Origin: Pogonophryne albipinna
Taxonomy: Eukaryota > Chordata > Actinopteri > Perciformes > Artedidraconidae
DNA: 64,000 nucleotides
Assembly: GCA_028583405.1 (NCBI GenBank)
Contig: JAPTMU010000032.1
Span: forward strand, 893,001-957,000
Direction: 5' to 3'
The translations under genes were made by a program, and so were the position numbers. Below are positions 11,416-21,800 of the stretch, one piece after another (position 1 is the first letter of the stretch; each line of letters opens with the position of its first letter). The notes beneath the pieces are model-generated. The model was not told the origin of the DNA. It made no database searches and worked only from the letters and a program-made list of their open reading frames with translations.

Positions 11416-11669
11416 TACTGGACTCTATGGGTACTCCCCTCGATCCTATCTATGCACGCATTCTTTCACTGAGACTCATACCCGTAGCCGGCCCCCTGGG
11501 CGGGCCTACCTGAATGTGCGCGCATCCACCGCATAAGAGGCGGCCTCACCCGCTCACTGCTATCCCTTTCTCTTTCAGCTAAGCAGTTATTTGAGTAACT
11601 GAGCAAGAGATAACAGGATAGAAAAGAACAAGGAAAACTTCTTCTTCAGACAATCGAATATGGACTCAC

Positions 11670-12370
11670 CTGTGTCCTTCGTGTCCGGGTTCTATCGGAA
11701 GTGATGATCCCCATACTCGGTGTATCGAGTGTCTGGGGTCTGACCACGCGGCGGCTAACCTGCCTCCATCGGCAGTCTGCTATTGTCGGCTATTGACCCA
11801 ATCCAGCCACCTGCACAGAGTGGCGGTGTTTGAGGGGTGTTACGTCTCACCAGTGGAGGACCCAGAGCTCGACGTGGTGGAGATGGAGGACCTCGTGCAG
11901 GGAGTGCCCTTCGTCTTCGCCATCCCAGCAGCCCGGATGGGCCCGGGCATCGGAGAGGAGGACAACGATGATGACACCTCGTCGTCCGGGATTTCTGCTG
12001 ACCGCCTGGAAGGCCATCAGCAGAGGTCGGCTCGTCAGGACTTCTCGGCGGTGATGGCTAGGGCGGCGGAGTGTGCAGGCTTGCCACTTCCCCCACAGAT
12101 ACCTCCGAGGCCGGTGAGCCGCCTGCGTCAGGGCTTCTACGGCGTGGGCCGTCCAACACAGCTGGCCTTCGTTTCACCCCCCCTGCCGGACATCTGGCCG
12201 TGTGTGGAAGCCACGTGGCGGCAGCCACTGAAAACTAAGGCTACGGTGGCTACTTGGGCAGGAATCCTCAAGGTGGAGGGCCACTCAGACACGGAGTGTC
12301 CCGGTGTGCCCCCGCTGGAGGATAGCCTAGCGGCCCATCTGCTTCCGCAGACAGCCGGGTGGGCAGAGGG
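11670..12370 (+). pseudogene. DIRS gag-like protein remnant
   Basis: One open frame encodes an N-terminal Cys/His cluster (CPSC, then CIECLGSDHA), an acidic EEDNDDD stretch, then FSAVMARAAECAGLPLPP and a PLLPDI/EATW-like segment ending near PPLEDSLAAHLLP. That order fits fish DIRS gag. No in-frame ATG precedes the Cys cluster; the ATG at 11660 is one base out of frame, so a frameshift is likely. After about 12370 the frame runs into unrelated sequence belonging to the internal duplication. Confidence 0.65.
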
Positions 12371-12890
12371 GAGAAGGCCCTGCTGTCGCGTGACCGCGAG
12401 AGGCTTGTATATCTGGATAAGATATTCAAGTATTTTACTGCGCTTCTGCTCCGGCCCCCGCTCCGGCTCTGCGAAGGGTACTGGGTGGGGAGCTCCGTCC
12501 TCCAGGAGTGGACTGACGGTGGGAGGAAGCGTCCCGGCGGAGAGAGGTGATTTCTCCGGCCAGGACACAAGGGCGAATTCCGCCTCCTCCCTTTTTGACC
12601 CATTGGTTACAAAATCTTCTTTTCAATATAAGAAAGATCAAATGTATTCCAGTTTTGAGTGTCTCTTCTTTCCACACAAAAGGAAAGGGTCCGCAGACAG
12701 CCGGTTGGGCAGAGGGGAGAAGGCGTGACCGCGAAGGGCTTGTATATCTGGATAAGATATTCAAGTATTTTGCTGCGCTTCGGTTCCGGCCCTCGCTGCC
12801 GCAGCGAAGAGGTACCGGGTAGGGAGCTCCGTCCTCCAGGAGTGGACTGACGGTGGGAGGAAGCGTCCCGGCGGAGAGCGCGCTCCCACG
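12350..12890 (+). repeat. Internal 200-bp direct duplication in the DIRS remnant
   Basis: 12350-12550 and 12692-12890 share CAGACAGCCGG, GGCTTGTATATCTGGATAAG, and the GGAGTGGACTGACGGTGGGA block in the same order, with small indels. The linker (about 12560-12690) is unrelated AT-rich DNA. The duplication interrupts the normal gag-to-pol layout. Confidence 0.8.
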
Positions 12891-13169
12891 AGAGAGCGCT
12901 GCGGCGCGTTCAAGGACCTCAGTAGAGAGTCGGTCCTTTCTGTGTTGATCCCCCATGGGCAGAGCTTCCCTTCGCGGGGTTTTTTTTGTGGCGGGACGGG
13001 TCACCAGAGAGTACCACAGCTTTATTGCTGGGGCCCCACAGTTGATTGCACATCCCCTAACACAGTGTTATGGGAATGGGAAACGCAGCTGCGTGTTAAC
13101 GAAGTGGATAAACAGGACGCTGAGACTGAGTTATTTACTCTAGTTTTGCAGCATCCCTCCTCCGTTCAC

Positions 13170-14085
13170 AGGCATAAGAGAGGCAAAGCTATCATCCCGA
13201 GGGAGAGGTTCAGGCCTTGGTGCAAAAACAGGCAGTGTCTGCTGTGTGCACGCAAGACAGAGGGCCATTATTCCCTGTACTTTCTGGTTCCCAAAAAGAC
13301 AGGCGGATTCAGGCCCATTCTGGATTCACAGTCTGAATCTCCACATTGCACGCAGAGAATTCCAGAGGTTAACTATAAAACAGTTACTGGGACTGGTGCA
13401 GCTGTTGAGATTGCTCAGAAACAGAGAAAGTATTTACGTTTTGCCTGGGGAAAGCTATAGGGGGGCGCTGGTCTCTAACAGAGACACGGCACAGCGACCT
13501 CCTAGAGCTGCGGGCAGTAGTATTAGTCCTCCAACATTTCAAACCCTTAATCCAGGGAAAACATGTAATGATCAGGAGCGACAATGGCACCACAGTGGCA
13601 GCGGGGAAATTGTGGTTATGGGCAGCAGAGGTGGTGTTATCTCTGAGAGCCCTCTACATTCAGGGTCTGGAGAACAGGGGGGGCCGACCTCATGCTGAGG
13701 GGCGGACCCCTGCCAGGCGAGTGGGCGCTTCACCCGGAGGTGGTGAAGCGGATCTGTTCGACAGCCGGCGCACTATGGTGTTCCATGGCTCTGAGCGATG
13801 ACCCGCCTTTGGGGGTAGACGCGTTGCCAGAGAAGCTTTCCACCGTTGCGTCTCATTCTCCCTCTCCTGGGGAGAGTGAGGCGGGAACGTCTGTCAGTCA
13901 TCCTGGTAGCACCGGATCGCGTGGGGGCGCTGTGGTACTCAGAGATGACACAGATGAAGGTGGGCCAGCCCTGGGCGCTCCCCCAAGTTGGGGGGGCGAT
14001 CTCTCAAGAGGCAGGTGCAATCGGGGCATTACCCACTCTGGACCACCCTCTCCAGGCTTGGCTCCTGAGAGGGACAGGCTGAGCT
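13170..14085 (+). pseudogene. DIRS pol remnant (reverse transcriptase and RNase H)
   Basis: Frame pieces in order: YFLVPKKTGGFRPILD (reverse transcriptase start, about 13280-13330); then, after a frameshift, LHIARREFQRLTIKQLLGLV (to about 13395); RKYLRFAW (about 13425-13450); LLELRAVVLVLQHF and GKHVMIRSDNGTT (RNase H, about 13500-13590); then segments ending RLSVILVAP and LWYSEMTQM (about 13880-13960). The expected YxDD-type active site between RKYLRFA and the RNase H block is absent, so a deletion as well as frameshifts has inactivated it. Confidence 0.7.
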
Positions 14086-14095
14086 TTGTTAGTTC

Positions 14096-14219
14096 CAGGT
14101 TTAATATGTGCAATAAGTTCATTTCAATAAGTTTTGCTATAAACATTGAACCAGTCCGGCCCTCGACTAGTACCCATTTTTAAATGTTGGCCCACTGTGT
14201 ATTTGAGTTTGACACCCCT
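14096..14219. mobile_element. hAT right-end fragment
   Basis: Ends TTTGAGTTTGACACCCCTG, a typical hAT terminus. A partner left end (CAGGGGTGTCAAACTC) was not found nearby, so it is a truncated copy abutting the DIRS remnant. Confidence 0.5.
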
Positions 14220-14534
14220 GGTCTATGCCATGAAAAATAAGAAGCTATGGGCTGGTTGTGAAAAACCCTTTGTCTGATTGGACCATTTAACTACCCTTAA
14301 AGGTGGGGTAGGTAATTTTGGAGAAACCAGCTCGAGTGCGCTAGAATTTGAAAATACACAGCCGGAACAAATCTGCCACTTCCTTACAGAGCCCCTCCTC
14401 CAACACACATGAACGCTCACATGACCAATGAGGGCACGAGATAAGTTTGTGCACAGATGGAAGGCTGACAGGCAGGTAGGCCATCCAGTTATTTTAGCCG
14501 GGCCGGCTAAAATGATTGGTCGTGCTTGTTACAG

Positions 14535-15720
14535 TCATAGACTGTATATATAAATGGACGTAGTGTCCGTGACGTCACCCATAGAATTCTGCAGAGTTGC
14601 CGAGAAGCCCTTAGTAGGCGGAGTCGGCCACTAACGGCTCGACTGTGACGTCAGAGTCTAATCCCGCCTGCTCCAAATAAGGGCAAAGAGGCGGAGCCGA
14701 GGCGGGACCTGCTGCCTCCGAACTGGAAGTAAACAGAGCTAGCTCAGGCTAAGAAGCTAAGCTAACATGAAATACATGCATACCAAGTTACTGCTAACAG
14801 TGAAGTTCCCCTATATAAACGTTACATTCATCTGCAAGAGAATTAGCTATATTTTGTTATTCTTAATGCTTGTCATTCACACGTTGAGAAAAGACGGACT
14901 CCACCGCCCGGACCTAACGGCCGCGGCTTGAGCTAGCCCCCTGCGGCTCCGTTAGCTCCGGCGGCCACCACTGGGATAATTGGGTCCCCTATTAACATTT
15001 GCTCCCGTTTAGCATTATGGGCGTCATAACCATAGACTATAAAAGTCTTACCCAAGGCTGAATCATAAACTAAAATGTATATATATGTATAAAGGGTTAC
15101 GTCCTTAGCTGGCTAATTACTAGCAAGCTAATCTACCAAGCACACAAACACCTGCGAACGGGGTTAACATGTATAATATTATCATTTTAGACTTCTTGGA
15201 AGTTCTGTTAGTACATTCAAGCGCACAGCACAACATTTTAATTCTCTGGTATTTGTAACAATATTCCCTAAAAGGCACAATCACCACGAACACGGCTAAA
15301 GCTAAAGGGTCAAGTACAGTACTATGACTAACTAACGTTGTAGCCTAGCCTCTATGGTTGTAGCCTAGCAGAGTGGACAAGTTGCTGTTAGCTGACAGTG
15401 AGGCATGTACATGTCCATCAAAGTGACCACGGCCTAATTTATGCAAAAGCTTTAAGGCTTAATATTAATTAAACAGATGAGTTGAGAAAAAATTCACCCC
15501 CCCAATCCATATTCATGAAGGGGGGGATCTAACTATACAGAGAATATGGTTTATGTAAACATGTTTATTTCTGCTGTAAAGTTGGGCATTTTAACATGGG
15601 TGTCTATGGAAATTGCTCCCTTCTGCAGACTGCTCCTACTGGCCACTAGATGAACTGCAGGTTGAGACACTTCCGTATTAGCGTCCCGGCTCTTCCCCAG
15701 AGTTTGCCGCTTGGTTACAT
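14535..15720. mobile_element. Inserted repeat DNA inside the TTAA element
   Basis: Starts TCATAGACTGTATATATAAA, contains CGTGACGTCACCCATAG, and ends in a segment with ACATGGGTGTCTATGG, all resembling a common fish MITE with CATAGACT/AGTCTATG-type ends. A second ACCATAGACTATAAAAG motif at about 15030 suggests more than one insertion. The boundaries are uncertain and no gene is seen. Confidence 0.45.
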
Positions 15721-16843
15721 GCGGCTTTCACACCAGCGCTTTTCCCTTTCTAGCTCCGAGCTAGAGCTTTTCTGGTTCAGCTCCGGTTTCCCTTTTCTGC
15801 TCCCGCTCTGTTCACACCGCTCAGCACCCGACTGGTGCTGCCGCTGCTGCGTCATGACGTCACCGTTTACATCGCTGATTTGCTCCCCAACGGCATTACG
15901 GCGCTCACAACAACGACAACTGCGTCGGGTCGATGATCGTGTTGCTTTTAATCACACGAAGCCAGAATAAATTGAATAACGACTTCTCCAACCTTATACT
16001 TTGCTCCAGAGTGCCGTGGTTCATTGTTTATTAATGTGTTTCTGCGGCATTTACCGACCGCTGCAGTGTTGGCTGCTCTTCCACGGGAGTTTATTCTCCT
16101 CCGTTAGCTCCCGGTTAGCTCACACTGCAGCGGCCGCTCTAAAGTATTCACTGTCCGACTCACACAAGCAGCTGATACATATCCCCAGTTCCCCTTAAGC
16201 GAATGTGTGTCAGTCTGAATTGACGCTGTTTGGCATCACAGCGCTGTTATGAATGTTTCTCTGGTATAAAATGGGTGATGTTAGCATAGCAACCGAAGCT
16301 AAACTGACTACTTGCTATTGCTATCCTATTGTGGCATAAACCGTTTTCTACAGGCACATTTTACCGGCGTATTTTTATTATGATTCTACTTGTGATAGTC
16401 GGACACGACAACCTGTGCAGCCCATGTATTGATTCTATCCGATAGCTGCTATAATACAAAACAAAACGTCTGCCTCTCTCCACAATGATCAATAACAGTG
16501 AACGGATGGTCAAAGTAAGGTACAAATAAACAGAATCACACGAAGCCTGGTTAGTGTTGCCTGACGTTATAAAGTGTGTTTATAAGCACTACTGCTTGTA
16601 GGCAGGCATGACAGTCGAACCATGTTCAGGGGAGGTGGGTTTAGTTTCCTGCACGCCTCGTCGTAAGAGAGACGTAAGCGACGCCACCTCTTAGCTCCGA
16701 AGCTCTTGCCTCTAGACCGACAATTTTTTGGAGCTGGAAGTGAACCGGATTCCGGAGCTAAGAGGCGGCGCCGTTGCGGTGTGAACAGGAAAAAACGGCA
16801 CTTTTCAGGCTCGGAGCTGAAAACGCGTTGGTGTGAAAGGGGC
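15721..16843. mobile_element. MITE with GGCTTTCACACCA termini
   Basis: Left end GCGGCTTTCACACCAGCGC and right end GCGTTGGTGTGAAAGGGGC are inverted copies. Subterminal GAGCTAAGAGG / TAGCTCCGAGC words also recur as inverted copies. No protein is encoded and the target duplication is unclear. Confidence 0.6.
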
Positions 16844-17122
16844 AACAGTACTACGGCTTCCATAGATGACATTTTTTTATGGATTTTTTGTCAAAGCACT
16901 TAATATATTCATTGCTATCGGGGTGTTAGAGCATTCCATGGAATATAACAAAAAGTGTATCTCGAGCCGGTTTCTCAAACTTACCCCACCTTTAAGCAAA
17001 ATATGATCTTTACCCATTTTATTAAACATTAAATTATCGATATTCAATTTGTATAAATGAAAATTACCAAGAACTTACCATAACAAGACAACCACGTTTT
17101 TTTTGTATTACATTTAAGGCAT

Positions 17123-17611
17123 ATTATATGGCAATGTTAGTGATATTTTATTAAGACAGTGTGAATCATTAACCTTAAACCCTTACAAGCTTTATGGACA
17201 TCTTGTGAGGTGCGAAAATGATGTTCAGTGTGATTGGTGAATCCAAAGTACCGATGGGCAAGGCCAATATTACTTAAAGTGCATGTGATCCAGTAGAATA
17301 TGTAATAAGAGTATGTCCTCATTAAAAACTGCTTATTCGAGTCTGTCAGGCGAAATTTATTTTATTTTGCTAAAGTAGAGCATTATCACTATGAAGTGAA
17401 AATGCTCTTATTGCTTAGGAATTTGGACAACGTTGTATATGTAAGTGTCCCAGTTGTTAGACTGGAGGAAAACAAAGTACTGCTGTGGAGGCATCAGCAA
17501 AACATGTTTTAGCCAACTAAGCAAAGCAAAAAAAATGCTAACGCTAGATTTAGAACATTTGCACTTCTTTATCTTGACAGCCTTTTCTGATGGAGACTCA
17601 AGCTGTTATAA
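17123..17611 (+). repeat. 489-bp direct repeat, upstream copy
   Basis: Nearly identical, by eye only a handful of mismatches, to 20654-21142 in the same orientation. The shared sequence runs from ATTATATGGCAAT to GTTATAA. The two copies bracket the plekho2 promoter and first exon. Type unknown; possibly a non-coding transposon. Confidence 0.9.
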
Positions 17612-17980
17612 GTTATAGACTTTGTCCTCACAAAGGCGTAAAAGGAAGCTGAAAAGCTGTGTAAAAGCATCTAGTCAAATCAAAACCCTGCAAACAACTC
17701 CATCTAAACTTTGGTGAATGATAGCAAAGTTTTATCCAGAGTAAGCTTTTTAGCCTGTTTTTGTTTCATCATTACACTAAGAAATGCAACATCAATACAG
17801 TTGTGGATATTCACATAGTATTTTACTCATGTACAGTACTCTCTGTTTATAGTACGTTATACTTCCAATCCACTACATTTTAAAAGCCAATATTGTACAT
17901 ATATAACTACATTCATTTCACCACTTTACTATTTAGATTTATATTAGTAGCTAATACAAAATACAAATGCTCAAGATGAT

Positions 17981-18500
17981 CAGAGGTGCAGTACTCAGAT
18001 ATTGTACTTCAGTAAAAGTAGAAGTACCAGAGTGTAGGAATACTCTGTTACAAGTAAAAGTCCTTCATTCAAAATGTTACTCAAATAAAAGTACACAAGT
18101 ATTAGCAACAAAATATGACTTACTTGGTATAAGTAGCGACAGTAAAAGTAGTCATTGTGCAGATTGGTCCATTTCAGAATAATATATATGATATGTTTTA
18201 TAATGATTGATCATTAAAGTTTTCTCAAAGCTGCTCAAGGTGCAGCTAGTTTGAATGACTTTGTATACTGCAGGGTAGCTTGTGAATTTACTCCAGGTGG
18301 AACTAAAGTCTGATTTAAGACTTGATTATATTTCACATCATTAATCCAGATCTGTAAAGTAACTTGATTTACCTCTTATTATAATGGGTAGAAGTACAAA
18401 GTAGCAAACAAATCTATTAAGTAAATTACTATTATCTTAAAATGTTACCTAAGTACAGTAGCCTACTTGAGTAAATGTACTCAGTTACTTTACACCACTG
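17981..18500. mobile_element. hAT-like MITE, compact copy
   Basis: Ends CAGAGGTGCAGTACTCAG and TACTTTACACCACTG, with the same body as 3496-3940. It ends about 350 bp before the plekho2 start codon, so it forms the upstream edge of the promoter. The flanking 8-mers no longer match. Confidence 0.75.
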
Positions 18501-18850
18501 CAGAAAGTCAACATTAGCAGGATGACCCAGCCGCCCAGATGATGCACGCGCTGCTCATCGCGTTGCTCATCGCGTTGCTCCTCCTCGAGCTTTCGATTGA
18601 AGAGCGTAAAGGGACTTCAACCGGAAACCAAACTTTTTCTTCGAACTTTTTTTTCCTCTGAAGCAAAAGAGGAAAAAGGCACGAGAGTGATAAACGGCAC
18701 GGTTCCTTATTTCCTTCATTTACGTGTGCTGTTGGAGATGTGTCAGCTGCCGACCTACAGGGGAGAAGTAAAGCGTTTGTGGCGAGGATAAGGGCGACGT
18801 CGAGTGATTTTAGGCTGCTCCCCTCACATAACGGATTGTGGTCCTTTATC
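18501..18850 (+). promoter_or_regulatory. plekho2: plekho2 promoter and 5' untranslated region
   Basis: A CpG-richer stretch than its surroundings, between the MITE and the start codon. It contains a short tandem repeat (GCTCATCGCGTT, about three units at 18549-18583). No TATA box is evident; the exact start of transcription cannot be fixed from sequence. Confidence 0.5.
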
Positions 18851-18859
18851 ATGGAAGAT
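18851..18859 (+). CDS. plekho2: plekho2 coding exon 1 (MED)
   Basis: ATGGAAGAT followed directly by the strong donor GTGAGT. The start has a good context (ATCATGG). It is only three codons long but phase-compatible with exon 2, and sits in a CpG-richer region as expected for a promoter. It is supported by phase and context, not by a transcript. Confidence 0.6.
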
Positions 18860-21800
18860 GTGAGTACTCCCTTCACTCCCACCGTGTGGGCTGGCAGCCC
18901 TTTTACCGCCTTTGCAACGCAGTTTTGTCGTGTTGAGATATTTAAGTGAGACTTCAGTAGGCATTAATGTGATGTTATAAAACTGTAGAACAATAACGTT
19001 ACTGCAAGGGCGCGACCGACTTATTAAAGCAGCCAGGGCCCATAGAAAAGTTGTGTACTCGAACCGCTATTTTCTGGATATGTTAAAATTACTTCTAAGA
19101 AACAGTTATGTTAAGATAGATTCCAGTCTGTCTGCTGCCGAAAACTTAAGTCAACAGTATTTGGCACAAAGCACCTGCCCACCTGTCAATCTGTTTCCTC
19201 TACTTGTTGGTCAGAGCCCATAAGAAACACTACTGTAGAGCACCGAACTCCCTTTAAAAGTGTTACATTTTATTTTTTCGCTATATGTGGGTGTTAACAT
19301 ATAACTTTCAAAGCATAAAATCAGTCCTTGTCTGAGTCAGATTGCTCCTCCGGTGAATTCGGCATCATTACAATATCCATTTAGCACATGGTGTGAATTG
19401 CATTTCAAGATAACTGTTCATTTCGGCAGGGGAGGTTTTAGGGAATTACAAATGGTCAACAAATGAAATATAGCTGTTGGATTGTATCTTTGCCGAATTT
19501 GCTGTGATAGCGGTATGTGTCAGAACAAATGTTAACAAACGCTTAATAACGTGTCTTGTTTTCACAATAATAAAGTTACATTTTATTTTCCATATCTATG
19601 AACGAGGTTTGGCGGGCCGTTGTCAACAGGGTAAAAGAACATCTTTAACTTTCCTCACAAGGCAGACCTTTGTTACTTGATTGATTTGTAGTATCTAATT
19701 ATATTCATTTATTAATGTAATCCTCAAACTGAATTAATCAACTACATACTGTTTACTACCTCAATGCAAATGTGGCATTTTGAGGAAGCAAAGCTTGTTA
19801 GAAAAAGGAAGTCAAGTATATCACCTACTCTAAGTAAGGAACTTGCAAACAAGCATGCGTACACCGCCCTTTCCAGTGTAGCATTGCTCAAAAACGGCCT
19901 TCCCTTCTCCATCTAGAATCTGATAATTAAATGCAGCTTTTCTTGAACTTTCCTTTTTTTCCTAGAATCACTCTCCGGTTCAGACTATTAAGTCTATAAA
20001 CCATGAAACAGCCTCAACCCACATTTAGACATACAAAAAATACCTTCCCCCTTATTCTCACATGCATCTTCCACTATAAACTGTGTGTTGGCATGTAGTG
20101 AATACAGTGAGACTATTACAACTGTGACTTCATCAAAGTTAAATGTTGAAGTCAAACAAAGTAGTGCTTTAGCTACAAATAGAGCATGTTTAAACAGTTT
20201 CAACCAGGTATAGACATTAAGAAATGCACCGGTCATATTTCCAGATTCGTAATTGATTTGCCAGAATCTCTTCTTAAACAGGAACAACAGAAGCATGAGG
20301 TCACTGTCATGGGTTGGGGTGTGATGACTTATAAAGGTTGCATCTTTCATTACTTCTTGCATTGAATCAGTCCAGTTTTTAGTGGATGGCTTTGTGTCAG
20401 AATTGTGATCTGACTTCTGCAGCAGATGGTGCCGGGACTCCTGCATTGCAATACCTTTTTAATCAACCTTTGCTTTTTAATCAACCTGTGTCAGCCTTTA
20501 GATAAAAAATAATCACTTTATGACATTTCAAATATTAAATAAACATCATTATCATTTTTTATTGTGACATCTGAAGTCTTGGATTTAGATCTAAGACTCT
20601 TCAATCATAAAAAACAGATTAGTTTGTTTGACAAAGTTATGTAAAAGGTTTTATTATATGGCAATATTAGTGATATTTTATTAAGACAGGGTGAATCATT
20701 AACCTTAAACCCTTACAAGCTTTATGGACATCTTGTGAGGTGCGAAAATGATGTTCAGTGTGATTGGTGAATCCAAAGTACAGATGGGCAAGGCCAATAT
20801 TACTTAAAGTGCATGTGATCCAGTAGAATATGTAATAAGAGTATGTCCTCATTAAAAACTGTTTTATTCGAGTCCGTCAGGCGAAATTTATTTTATTTTG
20901 CTAAAGTAGAGCATTATCACTATGAAGTGAAAATGCTCTTATTGCTTAGGAATTTGGACAACGTTGTATATGTAAGTGTCCCAGTTGTTAGACTGGAGGG
21001 AAACAAAGTACTGCTGTGGAGGCATCAGCAAAACATGTTTTAGCCAACTAAGCAAAGCAAAAAAAATGCTAACGCTAGATTTAGAACATTTGCACTTCTT
21101 TATCTTGACAGCCTTTTCTGATGGAGACTCAAGCCGTTATAACCATCTCTGCTCTCCCTAAAGCCAACACACTCCATTTAAAATGTATGATTTTAACCCG
21201 AGAACACTGGAGTTGCAAACTAACTATCCAATCAGTGTGTTGCCTTTGGCCGGAGCATAGATAATTGCTTAATTTTCCGATAAGAAACATAGACTGTCCG
21301 GCAGCAAAATAAAGTGGTAAAATATTTGAAATATAATGTAAACTTTTGCTGCTGCAGTACAATGCTTACTTTCTCTTCAGTAACTCCTTTCTGTTTTCCA
21401 AACTGGGGTTATACCGAACACCACCTACTGTAGATAATACACTTACTATGGATAAGTATCTCAACCACTCTTCAAAACTTTCAAAAATATTCCTTTAAAT
21501 TGCCTACAGTAAACAAATGTGGGCTTGCTGACATTTTTTTATTCAATAGATTACCGGAGTAAGACGCCAGTACGGCAAGAAAAACGATGTACCGTGGTAA
21601 TACTAGAAAAATGTGTTTAGGAGCTGTAGTGTATAGTTTTTTATGTACTAAAGCTGAACTGAAACTAGTGCTCGGTGTTTACGACTCACACTCACAACAC
21701 CCACCACTTGGCTGGCTGCCATCTGTTCCTTTATATTTTGTTCCTCTTCGCTCTACTTCACATTCTGCCTTATCTTATTCATCTTTCACCCCAAAAACCG

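Larger units (their letters stand above)
11416..14095 (+). mobile_element. Degenerate DIRS-type (tyrosine recombinase) retrotransposon
   Basis: GC-rich block on the + strand with gag-like, reverse transcriptase, RNase H and downstream protein remnants in the order used by fish DIRS elements, but in several frames. The reverse transcriptase active-site region and the tyrosine recombinase were not found. A segment of about 200 bp is repeated internally (12350-12550 and 12692-12890). The outer boundaries are estimates; no flanking inverted repeats were recognised. Confidence 0.7.
14301..16991. mobile_element. TTAA-flanked MITE (AGGTGGGGTAGG family), interrupted
   Basis: Ends AGGTGGGGTAGGTAATTTT and AACTTACCCCACCT, with TTAA at 14297-14300 and 16992-16995. 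The same family occurs at 30353-30700 and 40236-40612. Compared with those copies, the sequence is split after GCTTGTTACAG (about 14534) and resumes at AGTACTACGGCTTCC (about 16846), so about 2.3 kb inside it is later insertion. Confidence 0.8.

Noticed and set aside
12137..13004. Antisense open frames of 111-189 codons over the DIRS remnant
   Set aside because: GC-rich antisense shadow of the gag/pol remnant; no motifs of their own.
19994..20446. 150-codon open frame on the - strand in plekho2 intron 1
   Set aside because: No recognisable domain, no splice or promoter context, AT-rich composition like the surrounding intron.
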